From DAISJD01 sp036821645 (GTDB lineage Bacteria; Pseudomonadota; Alphaproteobacteria; ATCC43930; CGMCC-115725): a stretch of 9,663 bases of DNA. Below are positions 1-6,422 of this stretch, in pieces (the stretch's first letter is position 1; each line of letters begins with the position of its first letter). The notes beneath the pieces were generated by a model. It was not told where the DNA came from. It worked only from the letters and a program-made list of their open reading frames with translations, and ran no database searches. Made by a program: the position numbers and the translations under genes. The stretch is from contig DAISJD010000119.1 of NCBI GenBank assembly GCA_036821645.1, positions 1-9,663 of the forward strand. The letters are read 5' to 3'.

Positions 1-292
1 GCGGGGACTTTCCATCAAGCCGCGGTAAGGCTTCGGTCGATACGAGGGACAGGCTGACCCTTGCGGCGATAGATCACGATGGTCGCCAACATCCCACAGG
101 CCCCCAGTCGCCCAAGCGAGCCGCGTTGCAATGAGCAACCGTTACCCCCCAAAGAGCGCGGCCCCCATGGGCGCACCAGAAACCCAGCACCGAACAGAGC
201 AAACGTTAAGAACAACGCCGCCGCCGGATTGTCGCTGAACAAGAAACCCTGGTAACGATGGGGCCCATAAAAGCCAAAAAGAAAAAATTAAA
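1..292 (-). pseudogene. Broken fragment of an MHS-family MFS transporter
   Basis: Read on the minus strand, the stretch from about 292 down to 169 encodes FYG, a diverged stretch, then FLFSDNPAAALFLTFALFG and AGFLVRP. This resembles the first two membrane segments of metabolite:H+ symporters (ProP/KgtP type), where YG..AP, FFPSDNP and GFLVRPxG are typical. At 169-171 the frame must shift: three Gs are present where four would restore RPMGAALFGG, the usual continuation. A stop follows directly in the restored frame, and beyond it only a weak similarity (GMLATIVI) remains in the first frame. No start codon with the normal N-terminus is seen. Family placement rests on motif memory. The damage could be genuine decay or poor sequence at a contig end, since the other edge of the window also looks unreliable. 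Confidence 0.45.
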
Positions 293-346
293 CATTTCAT
301 GGAAATTGCCGCTCGTCGCCCGCAGGACGGTGGCCATTTTTAACGA

Positions 347-374
347 GCCTTAGTGATCTTGCCTTAGTGATCTT
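347..374. repeat. Perfect 14-bp tandem duplication
   Basis: GCCTTAGTGATCTT occurs at 347-360 and again immediately at 361-374. It could be a replication-slippage duplication or a doubled regulator site. It lies about 160 bp upstream of the start at 534, rather far for a classical operator. Confidence 0.9.
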
Positions 375-451
375 AATGAGAAATTTTCCGCATCTTATTT
401 TATTGCATTGCACATATAGTTTTCCGTTTGAAAATTACCCCAATCAATCTA

Positions 452-481
452 TTGGCAAACAGCATGGAAAAAATCTAATAT
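452..481 (+). promoter_or_regulatory. Candidate sigma-70 promoter for the ModA-like gene
   Basis: TTGGCA at 452-457 (five of six to TTGACA), an 18-bp spacer, then TAATAT at 476-481 (four of six to TATAAT). It would start transcription roughly 45 bp before the ATG at 534. The surroundings are AT-rich, so chance matches are possible. Confidence 0.4.
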
Positions 482-533
482 TACAACCTATTGCATAAAA
501 AATGCTGCTGTATTCAATATCAGGACGGGAACA

Positions 534-1331
534 ATGTTGAAGATATCCTTTAAAAAATCACAAAAACTATGGGCTGGCTCCTTGATCGGCTTTGTTGTTG
601 CGGGCGTGACTATGACTGCTGCGGCATCGGAGATCACCGTCATGAGTTCCGGTGGTCTCACAACAGTCCTGAAGGAAATGGCACCGTCATTTGAACGGAC
701 CACCGGCCATCATGTGACAATCGTCTCTGGCCCTTCAATGGGCACCACCGAAGAAGCGATTCCCAACCGCTTAAAACGCGGCGAGCCAGCCGATCTCGTT
801 CTCATCGCAGGATCGAGTTTGGGCGATTTGATTGATCAGGGGGTCGTCCGCAAGGATAGTCGCGTCGATATCGCCAAGTCCAATATCGGCATAGCGATCC
901 GGGCGGGTGCGCCAAAACCCGACATCAGTACCCCTGAAAAACTGAAAGCCGTGCTGCTTGCCGCCCAGTCTGTGGCCTATTCCGATGGGGCGAGCGGTGC
1001 CTATATTGAGAGTGAACTCTATAAAAAATTGGGAATTGAGTCCGAACTCAAACCCAAAAGCCGGATGATCGCTGGCGCACGAGTCGGCGATATCGTCGCC
1101 AAAGGCGAGGCAGAAATCGGTTTTCAGCAGGTGAGCGAACTTTTACCGATCAAAGGCATCACCTTTGTCGGCCCCTTGCCGCAGGGGGTGGATAAGACCA
1201 CCGTGTTTGCCGCCGGCATTCCAACAAAGACCACCGCGACCGAGGCGGCCAAGGCCCTCATCGATGTTTTGGTCAGCGAGGAAGGGCGGACGATTGCCAC
1301 TAAGACAGGTCTGCAACCCATCCATCCGTAA
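534..1331 (+). CDS. Exported ModA-like periplasmic substrate-binding protein (orphan)
   Basis: This 265-residue protein starts at an ATG with AGGA 8 nt upstream (522-525). The N-terminus is a Sec signal peptide: lysines at 3, 7, 8 and 11, a hydrophobic stretch from about 12 to 28, and likely cleavage after the AAA at 29-31. The mature part begins EITVMSSGG and carries the pattern of ModA-type binding proteins: a first lobe with an oxyanion-contacting Ser/Gly turn (SSGGL), the DLVLIAG strand, a hinge region with SDGASGAYIES, and GEAEIGFQQVSELLP near the second lobe. The length fits the family (about 250). Family members bind molybdate, tungstate or other oxyanions for an ABC importer, but no ModB or ModC is near, so the ligand cannot be assigned. 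The gene appears monocistronic, between its own promoter and the hairpin at 1348-1375. GC content is lower than in the peptidase genes. Confidence 0.75.
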   Translation: MLKISFKKSQKLWAGSLIGFVVAGVTMTAAASEITVMSSGGLTTVLKEMAPSFERTTGHHVTIVSGPSMGTTEEAIPNRLKRGEPADLVLIAGSSLGDLIDQGVVRKDSRVDIAKSNIGIAIRAGAPKPDISTPEKLKAVLLAAQSVAYSDGASGAYIESELYKKLGIESELKPKSRMIAGARVGDIVAKGEAEIGFQQVSELLPIKGITFVGPLPQGVDKTTVFAAGIPTKTTATEAAKALIDVLVSEEGRTIATKTGLQPIHP

Positions 1332-1347
1332 ACACAAACAGCTCACC

Positions 1348-1380
1348 TGCGGGCCCCGGTCATCCGAGGCCCGCAACTTT
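1348..1380 (+). terminator. Possible terminator after the ModA-like gene
   Basis: TGCGGGCC (1348-1355) pairs perfectly with GGCCCGCA (1368-1375) around a 12-nt loop, 16 bp after the stop codon. The tail is only ACTTT, so the U-tract is weak. The position suits a terminator, but efficiency is uncertain. Confidence 0.5.
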
Positions 1381-1508
1381 CACGAGCAGATGGTAATCTT
1401 GAGTTTCTTGGTCGTGTCGACCATCCGGTGAAGAGTCGCGGTTTTAGGATTGAGCTTGGCGAGGTTGAGGCGGCGCCACGAGAACAGTCTTGCGTGCGCG
1501 GTAGACAT
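1380..1508 (-). CDS. Doubtful 42-residue ORF, possibly a gene remnant
   Basis: From ATG at 1508 to TGA at 1380 the minus strand reads a basic 42-residue peptide containing LFSWRRLNLAKLNPKTATLH and a lysine-rich end. The same frame stays open upstream to 1583 without a usable start, giving about 67 sense codons. No good ribosome binding site precedes the ATG. I do not recognise the sequence. The protein-like composition and upstream openness suggest the 3' end of a decayed gene, such as a mobile-element gene, but this is a guess. Confidence 0.2.
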   Translation of the reverse strand: MSTAHARLFSWRRLNLAKLNPKTATLHRMVDTTKKLKITICS

Positions 1509-1668
1509 GACGCCAGAAAGGTGGACTAGCCGACAGTGAGCGATGTACGATCCGGCACTGTTGCAGATGCCATTGCGCCAGTGCTACAACACCGCTAACT
1601 TGCGCCAGTAGAATAATTGCCTGTACTTTTGGGCGATCTGAGGGGCGCTAGTCGCCATAGGAAGGTAT

Positions 1669-2927
1669 ATGTTAGCACAGTTCAGAAATCGCTCCCCCCT
1701 TACGATATTCTATTCTATAGCGTGCTTGTATGTAATTGGTGGTGCCATCGGTAGTATTGCACTTCCTTGGTTGTTATTGAAAACGCTTGGTGATTCTGGG
1801 CCTATCACTATCATATTTAGTGTCCAATCTTCTGCCACTATTATTGCTGCAACAATCGGTTCACTGATCATTGATCGGTTTGATAGGCGAGTTCTTTCTG
1901 TTGTATCAAATATCATAGTTGCAGTGGCCCTTTTGATAATATTAGGGATGAGTATTGTTAATATATTTTCCATAGTGATGCTTACTGTTTGCACCTCTCT
2001 CTCGGCCATTTTCGGTAGTCTTTCTCATGGGGCAGAGTCAGCTATGGTGCCACAACTGGCTGCATTGGTTGGCGTAAAATCCCATCGAATTAATGGTACT
2101 ATTGGGACAATAAATTCGGTCGGTGATGTACTGGGGCCGGCAGTTGGGGCGCTAATCGTTACACTTATCGGAGCCAGTTGGTCATTCGGCGTAAACTTTT
2201 TTCGGTTGCTTTGGCTGGGGCACTTTTCTTGTTTCTACCGAAATTTGCATTGCATGAGCAACAAGCAAATGAAGATACGCAATTACTGAAGAATTTATTT
2301 AGGGGCTTGAGTGAGATTGTTAAGGATAAAGTAAAATTATCCACAACCATAATTAGTTCTATAATTAATATGCTCATTACGCCGCTACTCACCTTAATTT
2401 TACCAAATATGGTAGAAAGTATGGGGGGTCAGGTAATTAACCTAGGCTTGATGACTATGTTTTTTGGGGTAGGAAGCCTTGTTGCTTCAATTTTTTACGT
2501 TTGGCGCGGAGATCGTATGAGTCCGTTACCATCTTTAATTTTATCCTTTTTAGTTTTAATTTTATCTTTTTTATTTCTTTCACAAAATAATGGAGATGTG
2601 GACTTTATTTTTCTGCTTTTAATTGGCGCAAGTATTGGATATATGGGCCCTTTCGAGCAAAATTTGATGCAGTCACGCTCCTCATTTGATGTAATTGGCC
2701 GCGTTATGTTGGCGTATTCTGCGCTGCGTACAATTTTAGTCCCTGTGGGTTACATTATACTTGGTCAAACTATTGACCTTGGAGGCTCATCGCTAGCACT
2801 TTCTACAACAGCTATAATATTATTGTTCCCATTGCTAATATTGATATTCAACGCAGTGACTTCTCGAACGGCATGGCGTGTTGCGGGCATGGCGGTTTCT
2901 GCTGAATTGACTGAGAGCGATAATTAA
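1669..2927 (+). pseudogene. AT-rich MFS exporter gene, split by a -1 frameshift at a T6 run
   Basis: The first part (1669 to stop at 2289) and second part (in frame through 2927) are two pieces of one major facilitator. Adding one T to the six-T run at 2197-2202 joins them as GVNFFSVALAGALFLFLP and gives one 419-residue protein, the normal MFS size. The first half has about six hydrophobic segments and MFS motif A after TM2 (GSLIIDRFDRR, about residues 64-74). The LGPAVGALIV segment resembles the EntS/MefA-like efflux branch (MFS_3). The second half supplies the remaining TM segments and ends with a polar tail. Start ATG 1669 has AGGAAGG just upstream. The gene is strongly AT-rich (runs such as 2521-2580 are mostly A and T) next to GC-rich neighbours, suggesting horizontal transfer. 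The substrate is unknown, drug or metabolite efflux being plausible. The frameshift may be real, programmed, or a sequencing error. Confidence 0.8.
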
Positions 2928-3218
2928 CATTACGTTTAAACATTTTTCTAATCTCTCAATCGATGAGGCCTCATGGTACGTGGGCATGGAGGTCCCTGAG
3001 GCAAGGTCCCTGGGGCAAGGTCCCTGCGGGCGCTGGAAGACGAGAATGCCAACCGCCTACGCCTCTACCTTCCGTCGGCGGCGGCATCTGGCGCAAAGCC
3101 TTTGGCCTAGTCTTGCGCCTTATGCCGCCGCTACGATCCGTCATGCTGTAAGCGAAAGCTCCTGGAACGACGGCCAACCGGATAAAATTCAGGATAAGGT
3201 CATCATTAATCCAGCCCT
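2928..3218. other. Spacer between convergent genes, with repeats and a possible IS3 trace
   Basis: This lies between the 3' ends of the MFS gene (plus) and the M13 gene (minus). It holds GTTTAAAC at 2934-2941, the perfect palindrome ATGAGGCCTCAT at 2963-2974, and the 14-bp triplication at 2989-3030. From about 3021 one plus-strand frame reads LRALEDENAN, which resembles the leucine-zipper part of IS3-family OrfA proteins (LEDEN followed by AKLKKLL), but similarity ends after about ten residues. I see no U-tailed hairpin that would terminate either gene. The small ORFs here share no recognisable protein features. Confidence 0.5.
2989..3030. repeat. Three tandem 14-bp repeats
   Basis: Units at 2989-3002, 3003-3016 and 3017-3030 share the core AGGTCCCTG. 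The first two end GGC, and the last runs into CGGG. The unit length is not a multiple of three, so this is unlikely to be coding. No inverted structure or phage attachment context is evident. Confidence 0.85.
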
Positions 3219-5228
3219 TTACCAGACCTTACAGGCAGGTGTTGCCGCTACCGGCTTTGCCGGGCAATGAAACGCCTCGGCAAATTCGGGCATGTTGGCG
3301 ACGACGCCGTTGACGCGGGATCGTCCGTCGGAATGGGGGTCCGTGAGGGCGCGGGTGCGGGCCGCCTCTTGCCGGATCGACGAACACCAGACCCCGGCAT
3401 AGCCTAAGAAAAACCGTTGTTCCGGTGTGAAGCCCAACACCGTCTCGCCGTGTTTTTCCGCAAGACGCCGTTTCAAGGCGGCGTAGGCAAGACGCACGCC
3501 GCCATTGTCGGCCGTGTTTTCACCCAACGTCAACTCGCCGTTCAAGAAGACGCCGCCGCCGACCTCGAACCCGCTATATTCCTTCACAAGGCAGGATGCG
3601 CGTTCCTTGAAGGCATCGGCATCTTCCTTGGTCCAGAAATCCTTGAGATTGCCGTCCTTGTCGTATTTTCGGCCCTGATCGTCGAAGCCATGGGTCATTT
3701 CATGACCAATCACGGCCCCGATCGCCCCGTAATTGCCCGCATCGTCCCCCATCGCATCGAAGAAGGGCGGTTGCAGAATACCGGCGGGGAAATTGATGTC
3801 GTTGTTGCTGGGATTGTAATAGGCATTGACCGTGGGGGCCGTCATATTCCATTCGGTGCGATCGACCGGCTTGCCCAGGCGATGGATCTGACGATCGATT
3901 TCAAAGGTAAAGGCGCGGGTATAATTGCCGAACGCATCGCCCGCCTTAACCTCCAAAGCACCGTAATCGCGCCATCGTTCGGGATGGCCGATTTTTTCCA
4001 CCATCGAATCCAGCTTCGCGCGGGCGCGAACCTTGGTTTCCGGCCCCATCCAATCCAAGGTGGCGATGTCGGTTTCAAAGGCCGCGCGCAGGTTTTTGAC
4101 CAGTTCCTTCATGCGGCCTGCGGCCTCGGGCGGGAAATATGTCGCAACATAAAGTTTGCCCAAGGATTCACCGAGTGCGCGATCCGTGCCGCGCACGCAG
4201 CGCAGCCAGCGCGGTTCCGGCTTTTCCGCCCCATTCAACACCTTGCTGAAAAAGGCGAAATCCGCATCCTCGAACGCTTTCGGCAAGACGGGTGCCACAT
4301 GGTGCAACACCTGCCAGCGCAGATAGGTTTTCAGATCCTTGAGATCGGTCTTTTCCAACACACCCTTGAGGCCGGCGACGAAATCGGGCACCGCGATATT
4401 CGCCTGCTCGAAACCCGGAAAATCCCGGTGTTTGAAATAGGCCTGCCAGTCGAAATCACCGGCCAGCACACCGAGATCGCCCGCCGGGCGCTTGTGATTG
4501 ACATTGCTTGGATCGCGCCGTTTCACCCGACTGAGCGAGGCCTCGGCCAAGGCGGTTTCAAGGGTCAGAACCGTCTTCGCCTGACCCGCCCCGTCGGCAC
4601 TGCCGGCAAGGGTCAGGATCGCGGCCACATGGGCCTCATAGGCCGTGCGCTGGGCCACGGATTTCGCATCCGTCTTGGTGTAATAATCCCGGTCCGGCAG
4701 GCCGAGCCCGCCCTGATCCACCGTCGCGAGATAGGCGCGCGAATCCTCGGCATCGGGCCGCACCCCGGCAGAGAAGAGGGCATTCACCCCCAACCGATGC
4801 AGGCGGGCGATCAAGGGGGCAAGCCCGCGCTTGTCGGTCAAACCGTCGATTTCAGCCAGAAGGGGCTGAACCGGGGCCAGACCCTTGGCCTCGATCGCGG
4901 CCTCGTCGAGGCAGGCGGCATAATAATCGGCGACTTTTTGGCTATCGGGGGTGGGATGGGCCACCGCCGCGTCCAACAGACTGTGCAGGGCCTTTTGGTT
5001 GGCCCGTTGCAACGCATCGAAGCGGCCCCACCGGGTCTGATCGTCCGGGATCGGATTTTGTTTGATCCAGGCATTGCAGGCATACTGGAAAAAATCGGTG
5101 CAGGGATCGACCGACAGATCGACGGGGGCCGGTTCCGCCCGCACCGGGCCTGCGGGGGCCGCAGAACAAAGCGGTGCGGTCCCGACCATCAGACAACCGG
5201 CCAGGACGAACGAAGAAACAAGACGCAT
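3219..5228 (-). CDS. Exported M13 (neprilysin-like) zinc metallopeptidase, copy 1
   Basis: This 669-residue protein starts at the ATG at 5228, preferred over a TTG two codons upstream because GAGGA (5238-5242) sits 9 nt before the ATG. Residues 1-24 form a signal peptide likely cleaved near SAA/PA; an early LAGC could mimic a lipobox, but the n-region is very short. The M13 domain is complete, with N-terminal VDPCTDFFQYACNAW, substrate-cleft NAYYNP (468-473), zinc motif HEMTH (H509, E510, H513), third ligand E570 in GENTADNGG with D574, and RVNG near 638. The C-terminal CKVW matches the neprilysin ending. Family members cleave small peptides on the N-terminal side of hydrophobic residues. The protein should act in the periplasm. 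It lies 106 bp downstream of the hydrolase gene, probably in the same transcript, and is a paralogue of the gene at 6423-8447. No obvious terminator follows. Confidence 0.93.
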   Translation of the reverse strand: MRLVSSFVLAGCLMVGTAPLCSAAPAGPVRAEPAPVDLSVDPCTDFFQYACNAWIKQNPIPDDQTRWGRFDALQRANQKALHSLLDAAVAHPTPDSQKVADYYAACLDEAAIEAKGLAPVQPLLAEIDGLTDKRGLAPLIARLHRLGVNALFSAGVRPDAEDSRAYLATVDQGGLGLPDRDYYTKTDAKSVAQRTAYEAHVAAILTLAGSADGAGQAKTVLTLETALAEASLSRVKRRDPSNVNHKRPAGDLGVLAGDFDWQAYFKHRDFPGFEQANIAVPDFVAGLKGVLEKTDLKDLKTYLRWQVLHHVAPVLPKAFEDADFAFFSKVLNGAEKPEPRWLRCVRGTDRALGESLGKLYVATYFPPEAAGRMKELVKNLRAAFETDIATLDWMGPETKVRARAKLDSMVEKIGHPERWRDYGALEVKAGDAFGNYTRAFTFEIDRQIHRLGKPVDRTEWNMTAPTVNAYYNPSNNDINFPAGILQPPFFDAMGDDAGNYGAIGAVIGHEMTHGFDDQGRKYDKDGNLKDFWTKEDADAFKERASCLVKEYSGFEVGGGVFLNGELTLGENTADNGGVRLAYAALKRRLAEKHGETVLGFTPEQRFFLGYAGVWCSSIRQEAARTRALTDPHSDGRSRVNGVVANMPEFAEAFHCPAKPVAATPACKVW

Positions 5229-5257
5229 CGGCAAAAATCCTCACAAACGCCGCACGC

Positions 5258-5279
5258 GCGGGGATCCGACCGATCCCGC
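5258..5279 (-). promoter_or_regulatory. Leader hairpin ahead of M13 copy 1
   Basis: On the minus strand, GCGGGATC pairs with GATCCCCGC around the loop GGTCG with one bulged C (plus positions 5258-5266 and 5272-5279). It lies 29 nt before the ATG and has no U-tract, so it is not an intrinsic terminator. A processing, stabilising or translation-tuning role is an inference. Confidence 0.45.
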
Positions 5280-5334
5280 AAGCCCGCACGAACAAACCAG
5301 ACTGAACACGTCCCATGAGGGTAGCGCCCCCGGC

Positions 5335-6309
5335 TTATTTCCGCCAGAACCAATCGATCGCCCGCCGATATTCCGCCGCCGGGTTTGCGCCATCGCGACC
5401 CGGTGCCTGCAAACTATGTCCCGCCCCCGGCACGCGGCGGAACTCGACATCGCGATTGCGGCCCAACAGGCTCGCCGCCGTCACTTCCATCGAAATGATC
5501 GGCGTCGCGCGATCATCGACCCCGTGCAGACAATAGACCCGCGCCGTACTCTGGAGCAACGCGCCGACGGGAGAGAGGGCAAAGAAAGAGGCCCAGCGTT
5601 TATAAGGATGGCCCCATATCATCGTCGTGTGATTGTCGGGATCGGCCAGAATCTTGCGCAGATCGGCTTCAAGATCGGGAAAATCGGCCTGATCATAGCC
5701 CATTTCCTTACCGAATACATAAGGAAAGGCAAAAAAATCAAAGAGTTGGGTTGGGCCACCGCCGCTCTGGATCATCACGTCGGTGACATCGGGGTGGCGA
5801 CCCGCGACGAGGGCCGCGAGATCGGCACCTTCCGATTGTCCCAAGACGAACAGGCGGTGCGGATCGACCATCGGCAAACCCTGCGCATCCTTGAGGGCGG
5901 CATCGAGTGCTCGATACCAGCTTTCGGCGCTGTAATCGGCATTGAAGGCGGCGGGACATTCTTCGGCATCGCCCCGTTGACTGACCACGGCATAGGGTTT
6001 TTCGACCTGCAAAACCCGGAACCGACCATCATCGATCAAGGTAGCAACCAATAAAGACCGCCCGATAAATCCGGTATCGCCAACCGGCTCATAGACGAGA
6101 CCGCAGCCCGAACCTTGAATGACCAGGGCAATCGGCTTTGCCGTCGTCGCACGGGTGATGTAATAAGTGATCGCCCGCCCCGTCTGATCGGCGATGTGAT
6201 GCACCTCGATCTTGTCGGAGCCTGGCAATAGCTGCCCTTCAGAGGCGAATGCCGACAGTGAAAAGAAAAAAATGAAAAGAACATACCATATTATAAAGTA
6301 GTTTTTCAC
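5335..6309 (-). CDS. Exported alpha/beta hydrolase (serine hydrolase) of unknown substrate
   Basis: This 324-residue protein reads from a GTG at 6309; an in-frame TAA just upstream leaves no earlier start. The SD is weak: AAGGA lies only one nt from the GTG. The first 22 residues are a very hydrophobic signal peptide ending AFA before SEG. The fold signature is clear: QGSGCG (65-70) at the oxyanion position, the nucleophile elbow GQSEG with S159, the acid D265 or D266 in HGVDDRATP, and H298 in GAGHSL, giving a full Ser-Asp-His triad in the expected order and spacing. C69 and C118 could form a disulfide in the periplasm. Such proteins are esterases, dienelactone-hydrolase-like enzymes or peptidases; the sequence does not decide which. 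The 5' end (6285-6309) is much more AT-rich than the body. It lies between two M13 paralogues and probably leads an operon with copy 1. Confidence 0.82.
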   Translation of the reverse strand: MKNYFIIWYVLFIFFFSLSAFASEGQLLPGSDKIEVHHIADQTGRAITYYITRATTAKPIALVIQGSGCGLVYEPVGDTGFIGRSLLVATLIDDGRFRVLQVEKPYAVVSQRGDAEECPAAFNADYSAESWYRALDAALKDAQGLPMVDPHRLFVLGQSEGADLAALVAGRHPDVTDVMIQSGGGPTQLFDFFAFPYVFGKEMGYDQADFPDLEADLRKILADPDNHTTMIWGHPYKRWASFFALSPVGALLQSTARVYCLHGVDDRATPIISMEVTAASLLGRNRDVEFRRVPGAGHSLQAPGRDGANPAAEYRRAIDWFWRK

Positions 6310-6332
6310 ATCCTTGTTCCATTTTTTAAATT

Positions 6333-6362
6333 ATTTTATTGACGCATATTCTACTATTTCAA
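6333..6362 (-). promoter_or_regulatory. Candidate sigma-70 promoter for hydrolase and M13 copy 1
   Basis: On the minus strand, TTGAAA (plus 6357-6362) and TAAAAT (plus 6333-6338) are separated by 18 bp, each matching the consensus at five of six positions. The start point would fall near 6326, leaving a leader of fewer than 20 nt before the GTG at 6309. It sits directly downstream of the terminator at 6365-6397, which fits a boundary between two transcription units. Confidence 0.55.
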
Positions 6363-6363
6363 T

Positions 6364-6398
6364 AAAAAACAGGCGGTGCATGGCACCGCCTGTTTTTC
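6364..6398 (-). terminator. Strong intrinsic terminator after M13 copy 2
   Basis: GCACCGCCTG (plus 6383-6392) pairs perfectly with CAGGCGGTGC (6370-6379) around the three-base loop ATG. The stem extends by five A-T pairs to 6365-6397. Read on the minus strand, it ends in a U-run (from AAAAA at 6365-6369), 25 bp after the stop at 6423. The plus strand also has T5 after the stem, so it is bidirectional in form, but no plus-strand gene needs it. Confidence 0.92.
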
Positions 6399-6422
6399 TA
6401 GTGTGAAAATATTACCAAGACC

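Larger units (their letters stand above)
293..533. other. AT-rich intergenic region upstream of the ModA-like gene
   Basis: No convincing gene is seen here. Base composition is clearly richer in A and T than the peptidase genes. It contains a perfect 14-bp tandem duplication (347-374) and the candidate promoter at 452-481. A small ORF on the minus strand at 488-703 overlaps the start of the binding-protein gene and is a shadow. Confidence 0.6.
1332..1668. other. Spacer between ModA-like gene and MFS gene, with short repeats
   Basis: This 337-bp stretch holds the hairpin at 1348-1375, the doubtful minus-strand ORF at 1380-1508, and short repeats ahead of the transporter gene. ACAGTG at 1533-1538 and CACTGT at 1556-1561 form an inverted pair. 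TTGCGCCAGT occurs at 1573-1582 and again at 1600-1609. A TAGAAT hexamer at 1609-1614 could be a -10 element, but no good -35 precedes it. Base composition is GC-rich, in contrast to the gene that follows. Confidence 0.55.

Noticed and set aside
347..374. Tandem 14-bp units as a CRISPR array
   Set aside because: There are only two abutting copies without spacers, and no cas genes in the window.
1669..1671. Repeats around the MFS gene as ends of an intact insertion sequence or integron cassette
   Set aside because: I found no matching terminal inverted repeats, transposase or integrase gene, or attC-like site flanking the gene.
2178..2927. Second part of the MFS gene as an independent 249-residue protein starting at TTG 2178
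   Set aside because: The first residues (MVIRRKLF) are out-of-frame sequence of the upstream half. One T restores a single standard MFS protein, so this is a frameshift product and not a separate gene.
2963..3270. Small ORFs on both strands between the MFS and M13 genes
   Set aside because: They span the non-triplet 14-bp repeats, have no SD or recognisable features, and partly overlap the M13 3' end.
3417..5318. 633-codon plus-strand open frame opposite M13 copy 1
   Set aside because: It is an antisense shadow of a clear M13 gene; the long openness follows from GC-rich codon bias. It has no recognisable domain, and an equivalent shadow lies opposite the paralogue.
5062..6054. 330-codon plus-strand open frame opposite the hydrolase
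   Set aside because: It is antisense to a protein with a complete catalytic triad and signal peptide, and runs through two unrelated genes and their spacer.
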